Shown: positions 14,872 to 24,808, numbered from the stretch's first letter. The stretch: 28,706 nt of DNA from Muellerivita sp035541195 (GCA_035541195.1 DATKNU010000241.1:1-28706), one strand, 5' to 3'. Translations and numbers: made by a program. The notes: a model not told the origin generated them from the letters alone.

Positions 14872-14961
14872 GACAACCTCCACCGATGAATTTAAATCCA
14901 CGACTATTGATTGGACGGTTACCCCGGCCTTTTAGTTCAAGGGCCTCAAGGCCGGGAAACC

Positions 14962-15019
14962 CCGGATTTACTTGGCGTTCTTCAGCCACTCGCTGTGGAT
15001 AAAGCCCTTTTCCAAATGA
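14962..15019 (-). repeat. Direct repeat, extra copy of the gnd 3' end
   Basis: These 58 bases are identical to 15063-15120, 101 bases upstream on the transcribed strand. They encode the last 16 residues of gnd (HLEKGFIHSEWLKNAK) and its stop. This copy lies after the functional stop and is detached from any gene body. The 43-base spacer (15020-15062) contains a GGCGGG...CCCGCC hairpin. Confidence 0.95.
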
Positions 15020-15068
15020 CTTTGGAACAGGGCGGGTGCTTCGCCCCGCCCGCGCCCCTCATCCGGAT

Positions 15069-16505
<1,437 letters not shown>

Positions 16506-16559
16506 TGTCCGTCCTCCATATCCGATGAATTAAGGGTGGTTGGGTCCTAAAAGCGGGGC

Positions 16560-16568
16560 ATTCTAGCA
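16560..16568 (-). promoter_or_regulatory. Putative extended -10 promoter of gnd
   Basis: The minus strand reads TGCTAGAAT: TGn followed by TAGAAT, about 55 bases before the gnd ATG. No strong -35 is seen. Confidence 0.35.
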
Positions 16569-16640
16569 TGAAGCGGATTTGAAAATGGAGTATCCCCGCG
16601 GGCGAAAATGGCCGGCGCCCCTTGCCTTAAAAACCCTTTC

Positions 16641-16710
16641 ACCGCCAAGAACCGCCAAAGAAAAGGCGGAAAATCTTGTAAATCCCCCGGCTTTTGTCTT
16701 TCTTGGCGGC
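16641..16710. repeat. Inverted repeat of CGCCAAG-type units between gnd and the MFS gene
   Basis: CCGCCAAGAA (16642-16651) pairs perfectly with TTCTTGGCGG (16700-16709). The left arm holds a second unit, ACCGCCAAAG (16651-16660), followed by its own partial complement AAAAGGCGG (16661-16669). The architecture (tandem short units, loop, inverted unit) is like the elements at 224-336 and 1190-1270, but with a different unit. The rest of this 260-base gap holds only the gnd promoter region. Confidence 0.7.
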
Positions 16711-16765
16711 GGACTTTGTCTTGATGTTTTGACTTTTCGCGGCCCCCCCAAAATGGGTTGACGCT

Positions 16766-17941
16766 TTATTGGAGGGTCTTCAAATCCCGGCCCCGCCATA
16801 AGAAAAAGAGGAAGCCCAGGATTCCAAAGCCAAAGGCCGCCTCAAAGGGCCATTTCGGGTCCCGGACCCAAAGCCAACCGCCCAAAAGGGACGCGGGAAA
16901 AACCGCCAGGCCCCGGACCAAATAATAGAGGCCCACGACCCGGCCCCGGGCGGCGGCGCCCGCCAAGTCCGCGATCATGGCCTTTCGGGAAGGCTCCCCG
17001 ATTTCGCGGGCGCCCCCGATGACGAAGGCCGCCGCGAGCCAAAAACCGTTGGGGGCCCAAACCACCGCCACCGGGTAGAGGGCGAAAAAACAAAAGGTCA
17101 AAAGCACCCAGGGTTTTCGGTTAAGGCCCCTGGTCCAGCGGGCCACGGGCAGGTAAAGGAGGATGGAGGTGGCCATCTGCAGGGCCATGAGCCAGCCAAA
17201 TTCCAGGGCGCTGTGCCCCAAGGGCCCCATCACGTAAAGCACCACGAAGACGTCCGGGATGCCCTCGGCGAGCCGGATCAGGCAATCCGCAGCCAAGAGG
17301 GACTTCAAGTCGACCTTCATGCGCCGCCAAAGCCCCGTTAGGGTTTGGCCGTCAGCCTTCGGCTTTTTCTCTTCCCGATAGTAGCGTTTTAAAACCCAAA
17401 GGGAGGCCAGCGCCAAAAGCAGGCTCGCCCCCAAGCCCCATCGAAACCCGTCCCGAAGGCCCGCCCGCGCGATGAGCCACCCGCCCAACACCGGGCCCGC
17501 CACCAAGGGCACCCGCTTGAGGATGGCCTGCAGGCTGAAGCCCCAGGAACGCCAGGCCGAGGGCAAATTTTCCGCCACGATGTCAAACATCGCCGGCAAG
17601 GAAAAGCTGGTCCAAGCCAGGGCGAAGCAAGCGCCGATCAGGAAGACCCAACCGTTGGGGCTCGCCCAATAAATAAGGTAGCCGGCCATCGAGAGGCCCG
17701 TGAAGAGAAAAAGGGCGCGCCGCCCGCCCAAGCGGTCGTGGATCCACCCGCCGGGGTAGGAATAAACCGCGTCCAAAAAATCCCGCAGGGTGCCGTAGGC
17801 GGCGGCCATCCAGGCCGTGCCGCCCAAAGCCAGCAAATAAGGGGGGATGAACTTCGACCAAAGCTCCTCACCCATGCCGATGAGGAACACGCAGACCAAC
17901 AACGCGCCCAGGTTTGACTTCAGCCGTCCGGGGCTTTTCAT
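16766..17941 (-). CDS. Major facilitator superfamily transporter
   Basis: The 391-residue protein has about 12 hydrophobic segments. The N-terminal half carries PGGWIHDRLGGRRALF, an MFS motif-A-like cytoplasmic loop between TM2 and TM3, and GAREIGEPSRKAMIADLAG later in the second half is like the loop of the tetracycline/MFS_1 family. It is an inner-membrane transporter with unknown substrate. The start is ATG 17939-17941, whose ATGA overlaps the stop of the upstream gene by 4 bases, so the two are translationally coupled. A frame extension upstream of this ATG is the other gene's antisense-free overlap and is Gly/Arg-rich, unlike protein. It ends just before the repeat-bearing gap. Confidence 0.88.
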   Translation of the reverse strand: MKSPGRLKSNLGALLVCVFLIGMGEELWSKFIPPYLLALGGTAWMAAAYGTLRDFLDAVYSYPGGWIHDRLGGRRALFLFTGLSMAGYLIYWASPNGWVFLIGACFALAWTSFSLPAMFDIVAENLPSAWRSWGFSLQAILKRVPLVAGPVLGGWLIARAGLRDGFRWGLGASLLLALASLWVLKRYYREEKKPKADGQTLTGLWRRMKVDLKSLLAADCLIRLAEGIPDVFVVLYVMGPLGHSALEFGWLMALQMATSILLYLPVARWTRGLNRKPWVLLTFCFFALYPVAVVWAPNGFWLAAAFVIGGAREIGEPSRKAMIADLAGAAARGRVVGLYYLVRGLAVFPASLLGGWLWVRDPKWPFEAAFGFGILGFLFFLWRGRDLKTLQ

Positions 17942-18843
17942 AAACCCTCCGAGGAGGCCTCGGGCGTGGGGCCCGGCGTGGGTTCGGCCGCCGAAGCGTC
18001 CGAGGGGGCCGCCAAGGCCGTCACTTTTTGGACCGCGCGGGTGAGGGCCGCCGCGTCTTCCGCGCCCCACCACCTCAGGCGCGTGGCCCCGGCCTGGGAG
18101 GCCAAGGGCGCCAAGGCGGTCACGGTCATTTTCTCATGGGCCAGGATTTTCAAAACGGCGGCCAGGGGCGCCGCTTCCAGCACGGCTTCCCCCATCACCA
18201 AAAGGTTGCCGCCTTCTTTTTGAAAGCGGAGGGAATAAAACCCGATCCCGGGATCCGACGCCGGCGAGAACCCGGGGGCCAGCACCCAAAGCGTCTTACC
18301 CTGGACGAAACCCTTTTGGCCCAGGGCTTCCTGCAGGGGGGCCCAGGCTTGCGCCTCGCCGGGAGCGGGCGTGGGAAAAGACAGGGGCGTCGGGGGCGTC
18401 CCCGTCAGCCCCAGGATTTCCTTGAGCTGGGCGTTGAGGATCGATTCCCCGCCCTTGCCGGAGAACTCCAAGAGCTTCACCGCCGGCGTTTCCCCCACCA
18501 AAAGGCACTGCAACCCCTCCAGCTTGAAGCCGTCCAAAATGAGCTTGGCTTCCACCCGGCGGCTTTCCTGGTCCAAGAGCACCAGCTGGCCCTTGACCGC
18601 CAGCCCCTTGGAAAGGGCCCGGAACTTGAGGCGCGACGTCAGGCCCAGTTCGGCCTGGAGGGGCACGCCCTCCACCATGACGTTGAGGTCCGAGCGGGGG
18701 AATCCCAGGACCTCCAAGCCGTTTTCCCGCCAACCCGGCGCCCCCCAAAAGTCCTCCAAGGACTTCCAAGCGGGGGAGGGCTCGGCGGCTTGGGCCAGGC
18801 CCCCCAAACTCCACGCGAGCAACAGCCATGAAAATGGGCGCAA
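17938..18843 (-). CDS. Secreted DUF1259 (LppY/LpqO)-like protein
   Basis: The 301-residue product has a signal peptide (PFSWLLLAWSLGGLAQA). It then shows two related segments resembling the two halves of DUF1259 proteins: LGFPRSDLNVMVEGVPLQAELG (near 46-67; family wording PRTDLKVTVDGV..KPALALG), and in the second half GNLLVMGEAVLEAAPLAAVLKILAHEKMTVTALAPL followed by LRWWGAEDAAALTRAVQKV. The family usually reads TALHNHM at this point; the His residues are missing here. This family assignment is from memory and moderate. The C-terminus is Pro/Ala/Glu-rich. I chose TTG 18841-18843, preceded by GGGAAGGGAAAACC, since it gives a clean signal peptide; no ATG fits. It overlaps the MFS gene by 4 bases, so the two likely work together. 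It is divergent from the ABC operon. Confidence 0.68.
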   Translation of the reverse strand: MRPFSWLLLAWSLGGLAQAAEPSPAWKSLEDFWGAPGWRENGLEVLGFPRSDLNVMVEGVPLQAELGLTSRLKFRALSKGLAVKGQLVLLDQESRRVEAKLILDGFKLEGLQCLLVGETPAVKLLEFSGKGGESILNAQLKEILGLTGTPPTPLSFPTPAPGEAQAWAPLQEALGQKGFVQGKTLWVLAPGFSPASDPGIGFYSLRFQKEGGNLLVMGEAVLEAAPLAAVLKILAHEKMTVTALAPLASQAGATRLRWWGAEDAAALTRAVQKVTALAAPSDASAAEPTPGPTPEASSEGL

Positions 18844-18922
18844 GGTTTTCCCTTCCCTTAACCTTTGGAAATCACGGACGCCCCTAAGATAACACGGCTC
18901 CGGTCCCAAGGGCATTTGCGCG

Positions 18923-18952
18923 TTGACAAGCCTCGGGAAGCGGTTTGATAAT
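18923..18952 (+). promoter_or_regulatory. Sigma-70-type promoter of the ABC transporter operon
   Basis: TTGACA (18923-18928) is an exact -35. GATAAT (18947-18952) is a one-mismatch -10, with an 18-base spacer. It lies 35 bases before the permease ATG. This is the best promoter in the window. Confidence 0.7.
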
Positions 18953-18987
18953 CCGCGAAGCCGCTGTTCAACCTCCACGGGGCGCCC

Positions 18988-20715
18988 ATGATCCAATTCA
19001 AGAAAATATGGGGCGAAGCCACCTCCTTCCTGGCCCGGTACCAGAAAATCTGGTGGATCGACCTGGCGCTCATCCTCGGCCTCATCGGGCTGGTGTTCGG
19101 CGTGATGACGGTGGCCGGTGAATGGACCGGCGCCCACCGGCCCAGCGTGGACATCGACCTCTCCCCCTGGGCCCTGCCCAAATACGCCTTTTTTTCCCTC
19201 TGCCGGGGCCTCTTGGCTTACGGCCTGTCCTTGGCCTTCACGCTGGCTTACGGCTATTGGGCCGCCAAGGACCGCATGGCCGAGAAGGTGCTCATTCCCA
19301 TGCTCGACATCCTGCAGAGCATCCCGGTGCTGGGCTTCATGCCCGGGCTGGTGCTGGCCCTGGTGACGGTCTTCCCCCACAGCAACATGGGCCTGGAGCT
19401 GGCCGCGGTGCTCATGATCTTCACCGGCCAGGTGTGGAACATGACCTTCAGCTTCTACCAGTCGCTCAAGAGCGTCCCCCAATACCTGCAGGAGGCCGCC
19501 GCGGTCTATGGCTTCACCCCCCTGCAAAAGGCCCTGAAGCTGGAAATCCCCTTCTCGGCGCTGGGGCTCATTTGGAACAGCATGATGAGCATGGCGGGCG
19601 GTTGGTTTTTCCTCACCGTCAGCGAGGCCTTCCAACTGGGCAACCAGGACTTCCGCCTGCCCGGGCTGGGCTCTTATATGAGCGTGGCCGCCGAGAAAGG
19701 CGACGACGCGGCCAGGGCTTGGGGCGTCTTGGCCATGGTGGTGATGATCGTGGCGCTGGACCAACTCTTGTGGCGGCCCTTGGTGGTCTGGGGCCAAAAG
19801 TTCCGCGTCGAGGAAGGGGGCGGCGAGGAAGCCCCCGGGTCTTGGTTCCTCGATTTCCTGCGCCGCTCCGAGATCGTCCGACTTTTCCAGGGCTTGTTCA
19901 AACCCAAGACCGTTCCCGCCGCGCCCGCCGAAGCCCCCAAGCCCCCCTCGCCGGCCCACCAGGGTTTGGTCAAGGTTTTCTCCCTGCTTTGTTTCATCGC
20001 CTTGGTGGCGGCCATGGCCTTCGGCGGCTTTAAGATGGTGGAGTTGTTCTTGAAGGTGACGCCGGGGCAGTGGTGGCTCATCATCGAAGAGGCCCTGGCC
20101 ACCCTGGGCCGGGTCTTGGTGACCATTGGGCTGGCCGCCCTCTGGACCGTCCCCCTCGGGCTTAAGATCGGCCTGTCGCCCCGATTGGCGCGGCTGGTGC
20201 AGCCCTTCGTGCAGGTGGCGGCTTCCTTCCCGGCGCCCATGCTCTTTTCCTACGTGCTCATCCTCATGAAATGGGCGGGCGTCTCCCTCAATTGGGGCAG
20301 CGTGGCCCTGATGCTGCTCGGCGCCCAGTGGTACCTCTTGTTCAACGTGGTGGCGGGGGCCATGGCCATCCCCTCGGACCTTTTGGAGGCCTCCCGGATG
20401 TACGGCTTCACGGGCTGGGCCCGCTTTACCCGGGTCCTGCTCCCCGGGATCTTCCCCTACCTCATCACCGGCATGGTGACCGCCGCCGGGGGCACCTGGA
20501 ACGCCAGCATCGTGGCCGAGTACGTGACCGACAAGGGGCAGACCCTCACGGCCTTCGGCCTGGGCTCGCAGATCAGCCAAGCCGCCGAGGGCGCCGACTT
20601 CCCGCTCTTGGCCGCCAGCGTGGTGGTCATGTCCATCCTGGTGGTCACCTTCAACCGGCTGGTCTGGAAACCCCTGTACCGTTTGGCCGAGGAAAAGTAT
20701 TCTTTAAGCAAGTAA
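18988..20715 (+). CDS. ABC transporter permease, two fused permease domains (nitrate/sulfonate-type)
   Basis: The 575-residue protein contains two copies of the binding-protein-dependent permease domain. The first, about 70-270, has the cytoplasmic ATPase-contact loop EAAAVYGFTPLQKALKLEIP near 169-188. The second, about 370-560, has EASRMYGFTGWARFTRVLLP. A Pro/Ala-rich linker (about 275-325) joins them. Paired domains let one chain form the whole transmembrane pore. Both loops belong to the group that imports nitrate, sulfonate, taurine and similar anions, but no binding-protein gene is present, so the substrate is unknown. It is followed 15 bases later by the ATPase gene. The ATG at 18988 has a poor site (GGGGCG). 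Confidence 0.88.
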   Translation: MIQFKKIWGEATSFLARYQKIWWIDLALILGLIGLVFGVMTVAGEWTGAHRPSVDIDLSPWALPKYAFFSLCRGLLAYGLSLAFTLAYGYWAAKDRMAEKVLIPMLDILQSIPVLGFMPGLVLALVTVFPHSNMGLELAAVLMIFTGQVWNMTFSFYQSLKSVPQYLQEAAAVYGFTPLQKALKLEIPFSALGLIWNSMMSMAGGWFFLTVSEAFQLGNQDFRLPGLGSYMSVAAEKGDDAARAWGVLAMVVMIVALDQLLWRPLVVWGQKFRVEEGGGEEAPGSWFLDFLRRSEIVRLFQGLFKPKTVPAAPAEAPKPPSPAHQGLVKVFSLLCFIALVAAMAFGGFKMVELFLKVTPGQWWLIIEEALATLGRVLVTIGLAALWTVPLGLKIGLSPRLARLVQPFVQVAASFPAPMLFSYVLILMKWAGVSLNWGSVALMLLGAQWYLLFNVVAGAMAIPSDLLEASRMYGFTGWARFTRVLLPGIFPYLITGMVTAAGGTWNASIVAEYVTDKGQTLTAFGLGSQISQAAEGADFPLLAASVVVMSILVVTFNRLVWKPLYRLAEEKYSLSK

Positions 20716-20730
20716 CTTGAGGAGACCCCG

Positions 20731-22149
20731 ATGGCGACCGAAACCACGACCCTGCCGACGGACCAAAAGCTGATTGAGGCGCGCAACCTCAGCCAAGAAT
20801 TTTCCATGCCCAACGGCAAGACCCTCAAGGTGCTGGAAGGCGTGAACCTCTGCGTCCAAAAGCGCGAAGTGGTGGCGCTGCTGGGGCCATCGGGCTGCGG
20901 CAAATCGACCCTGCTGCGCATCTTGGCCGGGCTCATCCCGCCCTCGAAGGGCGAGGTACTGTCCCATGACCAACCCCTGGCGGGGTTGAACGCGGGGGTC
21001 AGCATCGTCTTCCAAAGCTTCGCCCTTTTCCCCTGGATGACCGTGGCCGAGAACATCCAGACGGCCCTCAAGTCCCGGGGCTTCCCCGCCGGTGAAATCG
21101 AGGAACGGGCCCAGAAGGCCATCCAAATGGTGGGGTTGGCGGGCTTCGAGGAAACCTATCCTCGGGAACTTTCGGGCGGCATGAAACAAAGGGTGGGCAT
21201 CGCCCGGGCCTTGTCGGTGGACCCGGAGATTTTATTCATGGACGAACCCTTCAGCCACGTGGACGCCCTCACCGCCGAATCGCTCCGGGCGGAGGTCATC
21301 GACATCTGGGCCGCCCACGACAAGAACCCCTCCTCGGTGCTCTTGGTCAGCCACGACATCCCCGAGGTGGTCTATATGGCCGACCGCATCGTGGTGCTGG
21401 GCACCCATCCGGGGCATATCCTCAAGATCATCGAAAACAAGCTGCCCCGGCCCCGGGACTACCGCTCCCCCGAGTTCCTCAAGATGGTGGACCAACTGCA
21501 CGACGTCATCACGGGCCATGAGATCCCCGACGCGCCCGAACCCGTCCTCGCCCCCAATGAGCTGGCGCCCGCCGAGGCCCTGCCCGACGCGTCGCCCAGC
21601 ATCATGGTGGGCGTGCTGGAATACCTGGATGCCCGCGAAGGCCGCGAGGACCTCTTCAAGATCGCCGCCGAGACCGACAAGGAATTCGGCGAGGTCATCA
21701 AACTGGTCAAGGCCCTGGAACTGCTGGATTTCGTGGACACGCCCAAGCGCCAGGTCGTCCTGACCCCCGACGGCCAACGATTCGTGAAAGCCACTTCCCA
21801 GCAAAGACAGGTCATCTGGCGGGAACAACTGCTCAAGCTGCGCATCTTCAAGCAGGTCTACGACATCCTGGCCAAGCACCCCCGCAGCAAGCTGGACGCC
21901 GAGATCGTGCAGGAGGTCATCATCTTCAACCTGCCCTCGGAAAATTACGAGAAGACCTTCGAGACCTTCCGGCAATGGGCCCGCTTCGGGAACCTCTTCG
22001 CCTATGACGAGGACACGGGAAAAATCGGCTTTCCCCGCAAAAGGGCCTCCCGGGCCAACCGCGCCAAGGCCAAGGACGAGCCCCAAGACCCCACCAAGCC
22101 CGAGGCCGCCGAGCCTCCGCCCGGCGGCTCCGCGCCGCCGGCGGCCTAA
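20731..22149 (+). CDS. ABC transporter ATPase with C-terminal AAA-associated domain
   Basis: The 472-residue protein has an N-terminal ATPase domain: Walker A GPSGCGKST (52-60), Q-loop Gln96, signature LSGGMKQR (148-155), Walker B ILFMDEPF (168-175) and switch His209. Residues about 285-440 are a winged-helix-like 'AAA-associated' C-terminal domain (PF09821 by recall), with SIMVGVLEYLDAREGREDLFKIA and LTPDGQRFVKA. This is found on nitrate/sulfonate-type ATPases and is thought to be regulatory. The tail after 440 is Lys/Pro/Ala-rich and probably disordered. It is the second gene of the operon; GAGGAG lies 7 bases before the ATG. It drives the fused permease. Confidence 0.93.
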   Translation: MATETTTLPTDQKLIEARNLSQEFSMPNGKTLKVLEGVNLCVQKREVVALLGPSGCGKSTLLRILAGLIPPSKGEVLSHDQPLAGLNAGVSIVFQSFALFPWMTVAENIQTALKSRGFPAGEIEERAQKAIQMVGLAGFEETYPRELSGGMKQRVGIARALSVDPEILFMDEPFSHVDALTAESLRAEVIDIWAAHDKNPSSVLLVSHDIPEVVYMADRIVVLGTHPGHILKIIENKLPRPRDYRSPEFLKMVDQLHDVITGHEIPDAPEPVLAPNELAPAEALPDASPSIMVGVLEYLDAREGREDLFKIAAETDKEFGEVIKLVKALELLDFVDTPKRQVVLTPDGQRFVKATSQQRQVIWREQLLKLRIFKQVYDILAKHPRSKLDAEIVQEVIIFNLPSENYEKTFETFRQWARFGNLFAYDEDTGKIGFPRKRASRANRAKAKDEPQDPTKPEAAEPPPGGSAPPAA

Positions 22150-22205
22150 AGCCGCTTTTTTCGTGGTAAGCTAACCGCGCTTCTCATCCCCCTTTAAGGA
22201 ACGCC

Positions 22206-22868
22206 ATGGAATCGCTCCACGACCTGATCAGCCATATCCTGCACCTGAACCAATACCTGCCCGGGTTGGTGCAAAGCTACGGCCCGCTGATCTATGGCCT
22301 GCTTTTCGCGGTCATCTTTTGCGAGACGGGCCTGGTGGTGACGCCGATCCTGCCCGGCGATTCGCTTCTTTTCACCGTGGGGGCGCTCTCCGCCACGGCC
22401 CAATTGAACGTGGGTTTCGCCTGGGGGCTTTTGACCCTGGCGGCCCTTTTGGGCGACCACAGCAATTATTGGATCGGGCGGCTTTTCGGGAAGAACGTCT
22501 TTGGCCGGTTCGTGAACCGCAAGTACCTGGACAAGACCCACGAGATCTACGAGAAGCACGGCGTGCAGACCCTGGTGCTTTTCCAATTCGCCCCCATCTT
22601 CCGCACCTTCGCGCCCTTCGTGGCGGGCGTGGGCAAGATGACCTACGGCAAGTTCACGCGCTTCAACCTGGTCGGGGTCCTGGCCTGGACGGTGCTTTGC
22701 ATCGGCTCGGGTTATTTATTCGGGAACCTGCCCTGGGTGAGCTCGCACTTTGAGGCGGTGGTCTTGGGCATCATCTTCGTTTCGCTGCTGCCCACCTTCC
22801 TGCAGGTGGCCAAGGCCCTCTGGAGTCCCGCCAAGGGGAAAAAGAAAGGCCGCTCTTCCAAGAAATAA
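22206..22868 (+). CDS. DedA family membrane protein
   Basis: The 220-residue protein has several hydrophobic helices. The DedA/SNARE-associated (VTT) motifs are present: an early acidic motif CETGLVVTPILPGDSLLF (about 39-56) and FAPIFRTFAPFVAGVGKMTYGKF (about 127-149), whose Arg and Gly residues are conserved. Members act in membrane lipid handling, for example flipping of phosphatidylethanolamine or undecaprenyl phosphate, in a proton-dependent way; which lipid is unknown here. It is 56 bases after the ATPase gene, same strand, with AAGGAACGCC before the ATG. A terminator follows. The Lys-rich tail is typical. Confidence 0.92.
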   Translation: MESLHDLISHILHLNQYLPGLVQSYGPLIYGLLFAVIFCETGLVVTPILPGDSLLFTVGALSATAQLNVGFAWGLLTLAALLGDHSNYWIGRLFGKNVFGRFVNRKYLDKTHEIYEKHGVQTLVLFQFAPIFRTFAPFVAGVGKMTYGKFTRFNLVGVLAWTVLCIGSGYLFGNLPWVSSHFEAVVLGIIFVSLLPTFLQVAKALWSPAKGKKKGRSSKK

Positions 22869-22879
22869 GCTAAAAAACC

Positions 22880-22914
22880 AAAAAGGCGCCCCCATTTATT
22901 GAGGGCGCCTTTTT
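22880..22914. terminator. Bidirectional rho-independent terminator between DedA and cyclase genes
   Basis: AAAAAGGCGCCC (22880-22891) pairs with GGGCGCCTTTTT (22903-22914) around an 11-base loop. There are A and T runs on both sides, so it can serve both convergent genes. Confidence 0.9.
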
Positions 22915-22936
22915 AATTTCAACCCCTCCCTGAGCC

Positions 22937-24808
22937 TTACTCCACCTTCATGCGGTAAACCGGGATGGTCTTCTTGGACCATTTCATCTCGAAATCCAGC
23001 TTTTCCAGCGGGATGTTCCCGGCCTTCAAGAACTTCTCCACGTCCGGGTCGTTCAAGGTGGCCTCGGTGAAGGCGATCTCGCCCGCGCCGGCCACGGCCT
23101 GGATCTTGGCCGCCAGGTTCACGGTGTTCCCGAAATAATCGATGTTGCTGTTCAGGTTCACCGCCAGGCAGGACCCGGTGTTGAGCGTCACCCGGAGCCG
23201 AAGCCGCGTGTCGGGGTTCTTGCCGTTGAAATAGCGCTGGAGCTCCAGGGCCGCTTGGAGCGCGTCCAACTGGTGCGAGAAGGCCGCCATGACCGCGTCC
23301 CCGATGGTCTTGACGATGACGCCCCCATGCTTTTGGACCACCTCATAGGCCTTGTTGAAGTGCTCCTTCACCTCGGTGAAGGCCACGGTGTCGCCTTCCA
23401 CCTCGTAAAACTTGGTGGAACCCACCAGGTCGGTGAAAAGCAGGGTCTGCACGCCGATCTCCAGCTTCAAATCCGAGGCCAGGGCTTCCTGCGAGAAGAG
23501 GTCCCTGAAATTCTGGAAATTGAACAGGTCCACGGGCCGAAGGGTGTCCTGGTCGATCTGGCTTTCTTCCAGGATGAAGGTATGGTCTTGGGCCCCGTGG
23601 TTTTCCAGCACCAGCGTGGGGAAATAAGCGCTCTTGAGGTTTTGCTCGCTGAGCTTGTCGTCCCACCGCACTTCCTTGTTGGGGACCTGGTCGTCCACGT
23701 CCAGCAGGTTGTAGATTTCCTTGCCGATGATGCGCAGCCGGTAACGGCCCGTGCTGAGGAAGGTGCCCAGCGTCAGCCGGTCCGAGGGCTTGAGGGTCTT
23801 TTGCAGCTTGATATGGGGTTTCTTGCCGGGCTCGGCCGCGCAGAAGACCTGCTTTTCCACCACCCGCACCGAGGGGTGGGCGTGGAAGGTGACCTCGAGG
23901 GCGTTGAAGGTGGTGGCGTCAAAGTTCACCTGGCAGGCCTCGCAGCTCCCCTTTTTGGGAAGCTCGCCCAGGCTGTTCACCTCGTTGCGCACGCCCCGGC
24001 AATGGGGGCAAATGACGTCCCAGGTGAGCTTGAAAAGCCCCAGGCGGGTCCCCCAAAGGAACCCCGTCAAGACTTCCCGCTCGCCCAGGCGCCAATCGCG
24101 GGCGAGGGGTTTGATGCGGATGCGGTAAATGTCGTCGTCGGGGGCGCTTTGCACGTAGGACACCAAACGGTCGGCCAAGGTTTTGGAAATGCCCTTTTCC
24201 ACCAGGCTTTGGCCCATGTTCTTGAGCCGCTCTTTTCCGGACGGCGTCAACCGGACCGGGGCGGCGGGCGGGCGCAAGGCCGTTTCGTTGCGGATGGCCT
24301 GGACGATTTCCTTCAAGGCCTTGTGGTAGCCGGCGTGGATCTGCTTGAGGCCGATGTGGATGAGAAGCCGCGCCTTGAGGCCCCGGGGGATCCAGGACAA
24401 GTAAACCGTCAAGCGGCAGTTCCCCGGCTGGGTGGGCTCGAAGAGATAGCGGGCCCTCATGTAATAAGGAAGGCCCTCGCTGTAAACGCGGGCGTGGCTG
24501 AATTCCTTGCCATATTCCCATTCCCAGGGGACCTCTTCCCAAACCATGCGGGTGCCCACGTTGACCGCGAAGCCCTGCAATTTGCCGTTCTTCTCGGTGA
24601 AGCGCATGGCGCCCAACCCCACCCGGCGGTTGAAGCCGGACAGGTCGGTCAAATAGGGCCAAAGCTTTTCGACCGAAACCGGGAGGTTGAACTTCCAAAA
24701 AAAGTGCATGGGCTTGCCCCGCCGAAGCCATTGCTCCGGCCAGGGGTAGCGCTCCAGGAATTGGGGAAGGGTGAGGCCTTCGGAAGTTTCGGCGATCAGG
24801 GGCGGCAT
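22937..24808 (-). CDS. Class III nucleotide cyclase with SRPBCC and DUF5939 domains
   Basis: The 623-residue protein has an N-terminal START/SRPBCC-like domain (about 35-170). The middle region has a CPHC...CEAC zinc-ribbon-like segment (Cys 267, 270, 289, 292), characteristic of DUF5939 linked to cyclases. The class III catalytic domain spans about 450-620. Metal-binding Asp460 (LLFTDLVGST) and Asp504 (TIGDAVM), and purine-selecting Lys500 and Asp557 (NIDYFGNTVN), are all present, predicting ATP as substrate. In NTVNLAAKIQ the transition-state Asn564 is kept, but the usual Arg four residues on is Lys568. No transmembrane segment is seen, so it is probably cytosolic. It should make cAMP, perhaps in response to a ligand of the SRPBCC domain (inference). 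ATG 24806-24808 has GGAGG upstream. Confidence 0.88.
   Translation of the reverse strand: MPPLIAETSEGLTLPQFLERYPWPEQWLRRGKPMHFFWKFNLPVSVEKLWPYLTDLSGFNRRVGLGAMRFTEKNGKLQGFAVNVGTRMVWEEVPWEWEYGKEFSHARVYSEGLPYYMRARYLFEPTQPGNCRLTVYLSWIPRGLKARLLIHIGLKQIHAGYHKALKEIVQAIRNETALRPPAAPVRLTPSGKERLKNMGQSLVEKGISKTLADRLVSYVQSAPDDDIYRIRIKPLARDWRLGEREVLTGFLWGTRLGLFKLTWDVICPHCRGVRNEVNSLGELPKKGSCEACQVNFDATTFNALEVTFHAHPSVRVVEKQVFCAAEPGKKPHIKLQKTLKPSDRLTLGTFLSTGRYRLRIIGKEIYNLLDVDDQVPNKEVRWDDKLSEQNLKSAYFPTLVLENHGAQDHTFILEESQIDQDTLRPVDLFNFQNFRDLFSQEALASDLKLEIGVQTLLFTDLVGSTKFYEVEGDTVAFTEVKEHFNKAYEVVQKHGGVIVKTIGDAVMAAFSHQLDALQAALELQRYFNGKNPDTRLRLRVTLNTGSCLAVNLNSNIDYFGNTVNLAAKIQAVAGAGEIAFTEATLNDPDVEKFLKAGNIPLEKLDFEMKWSKKTIPVYRMKVE

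Noticed and set aside
16563..16799. 78-codon minus-strand frame between gnd and the MFS gene
   Set aside because: It spans the inverted repeat and the MFS 3' end, with biased composition and no supported start; judged non-coding.
18844..20580. Minus-strand extension of the DUF1259-like frame to 880 codons
   Set aside because: The upstream part is antisense to the fused ABC permease and His/Gly/Gln-rich. The TTG at 18843 with a ribosome-binding site and signal peptide marks the true start.
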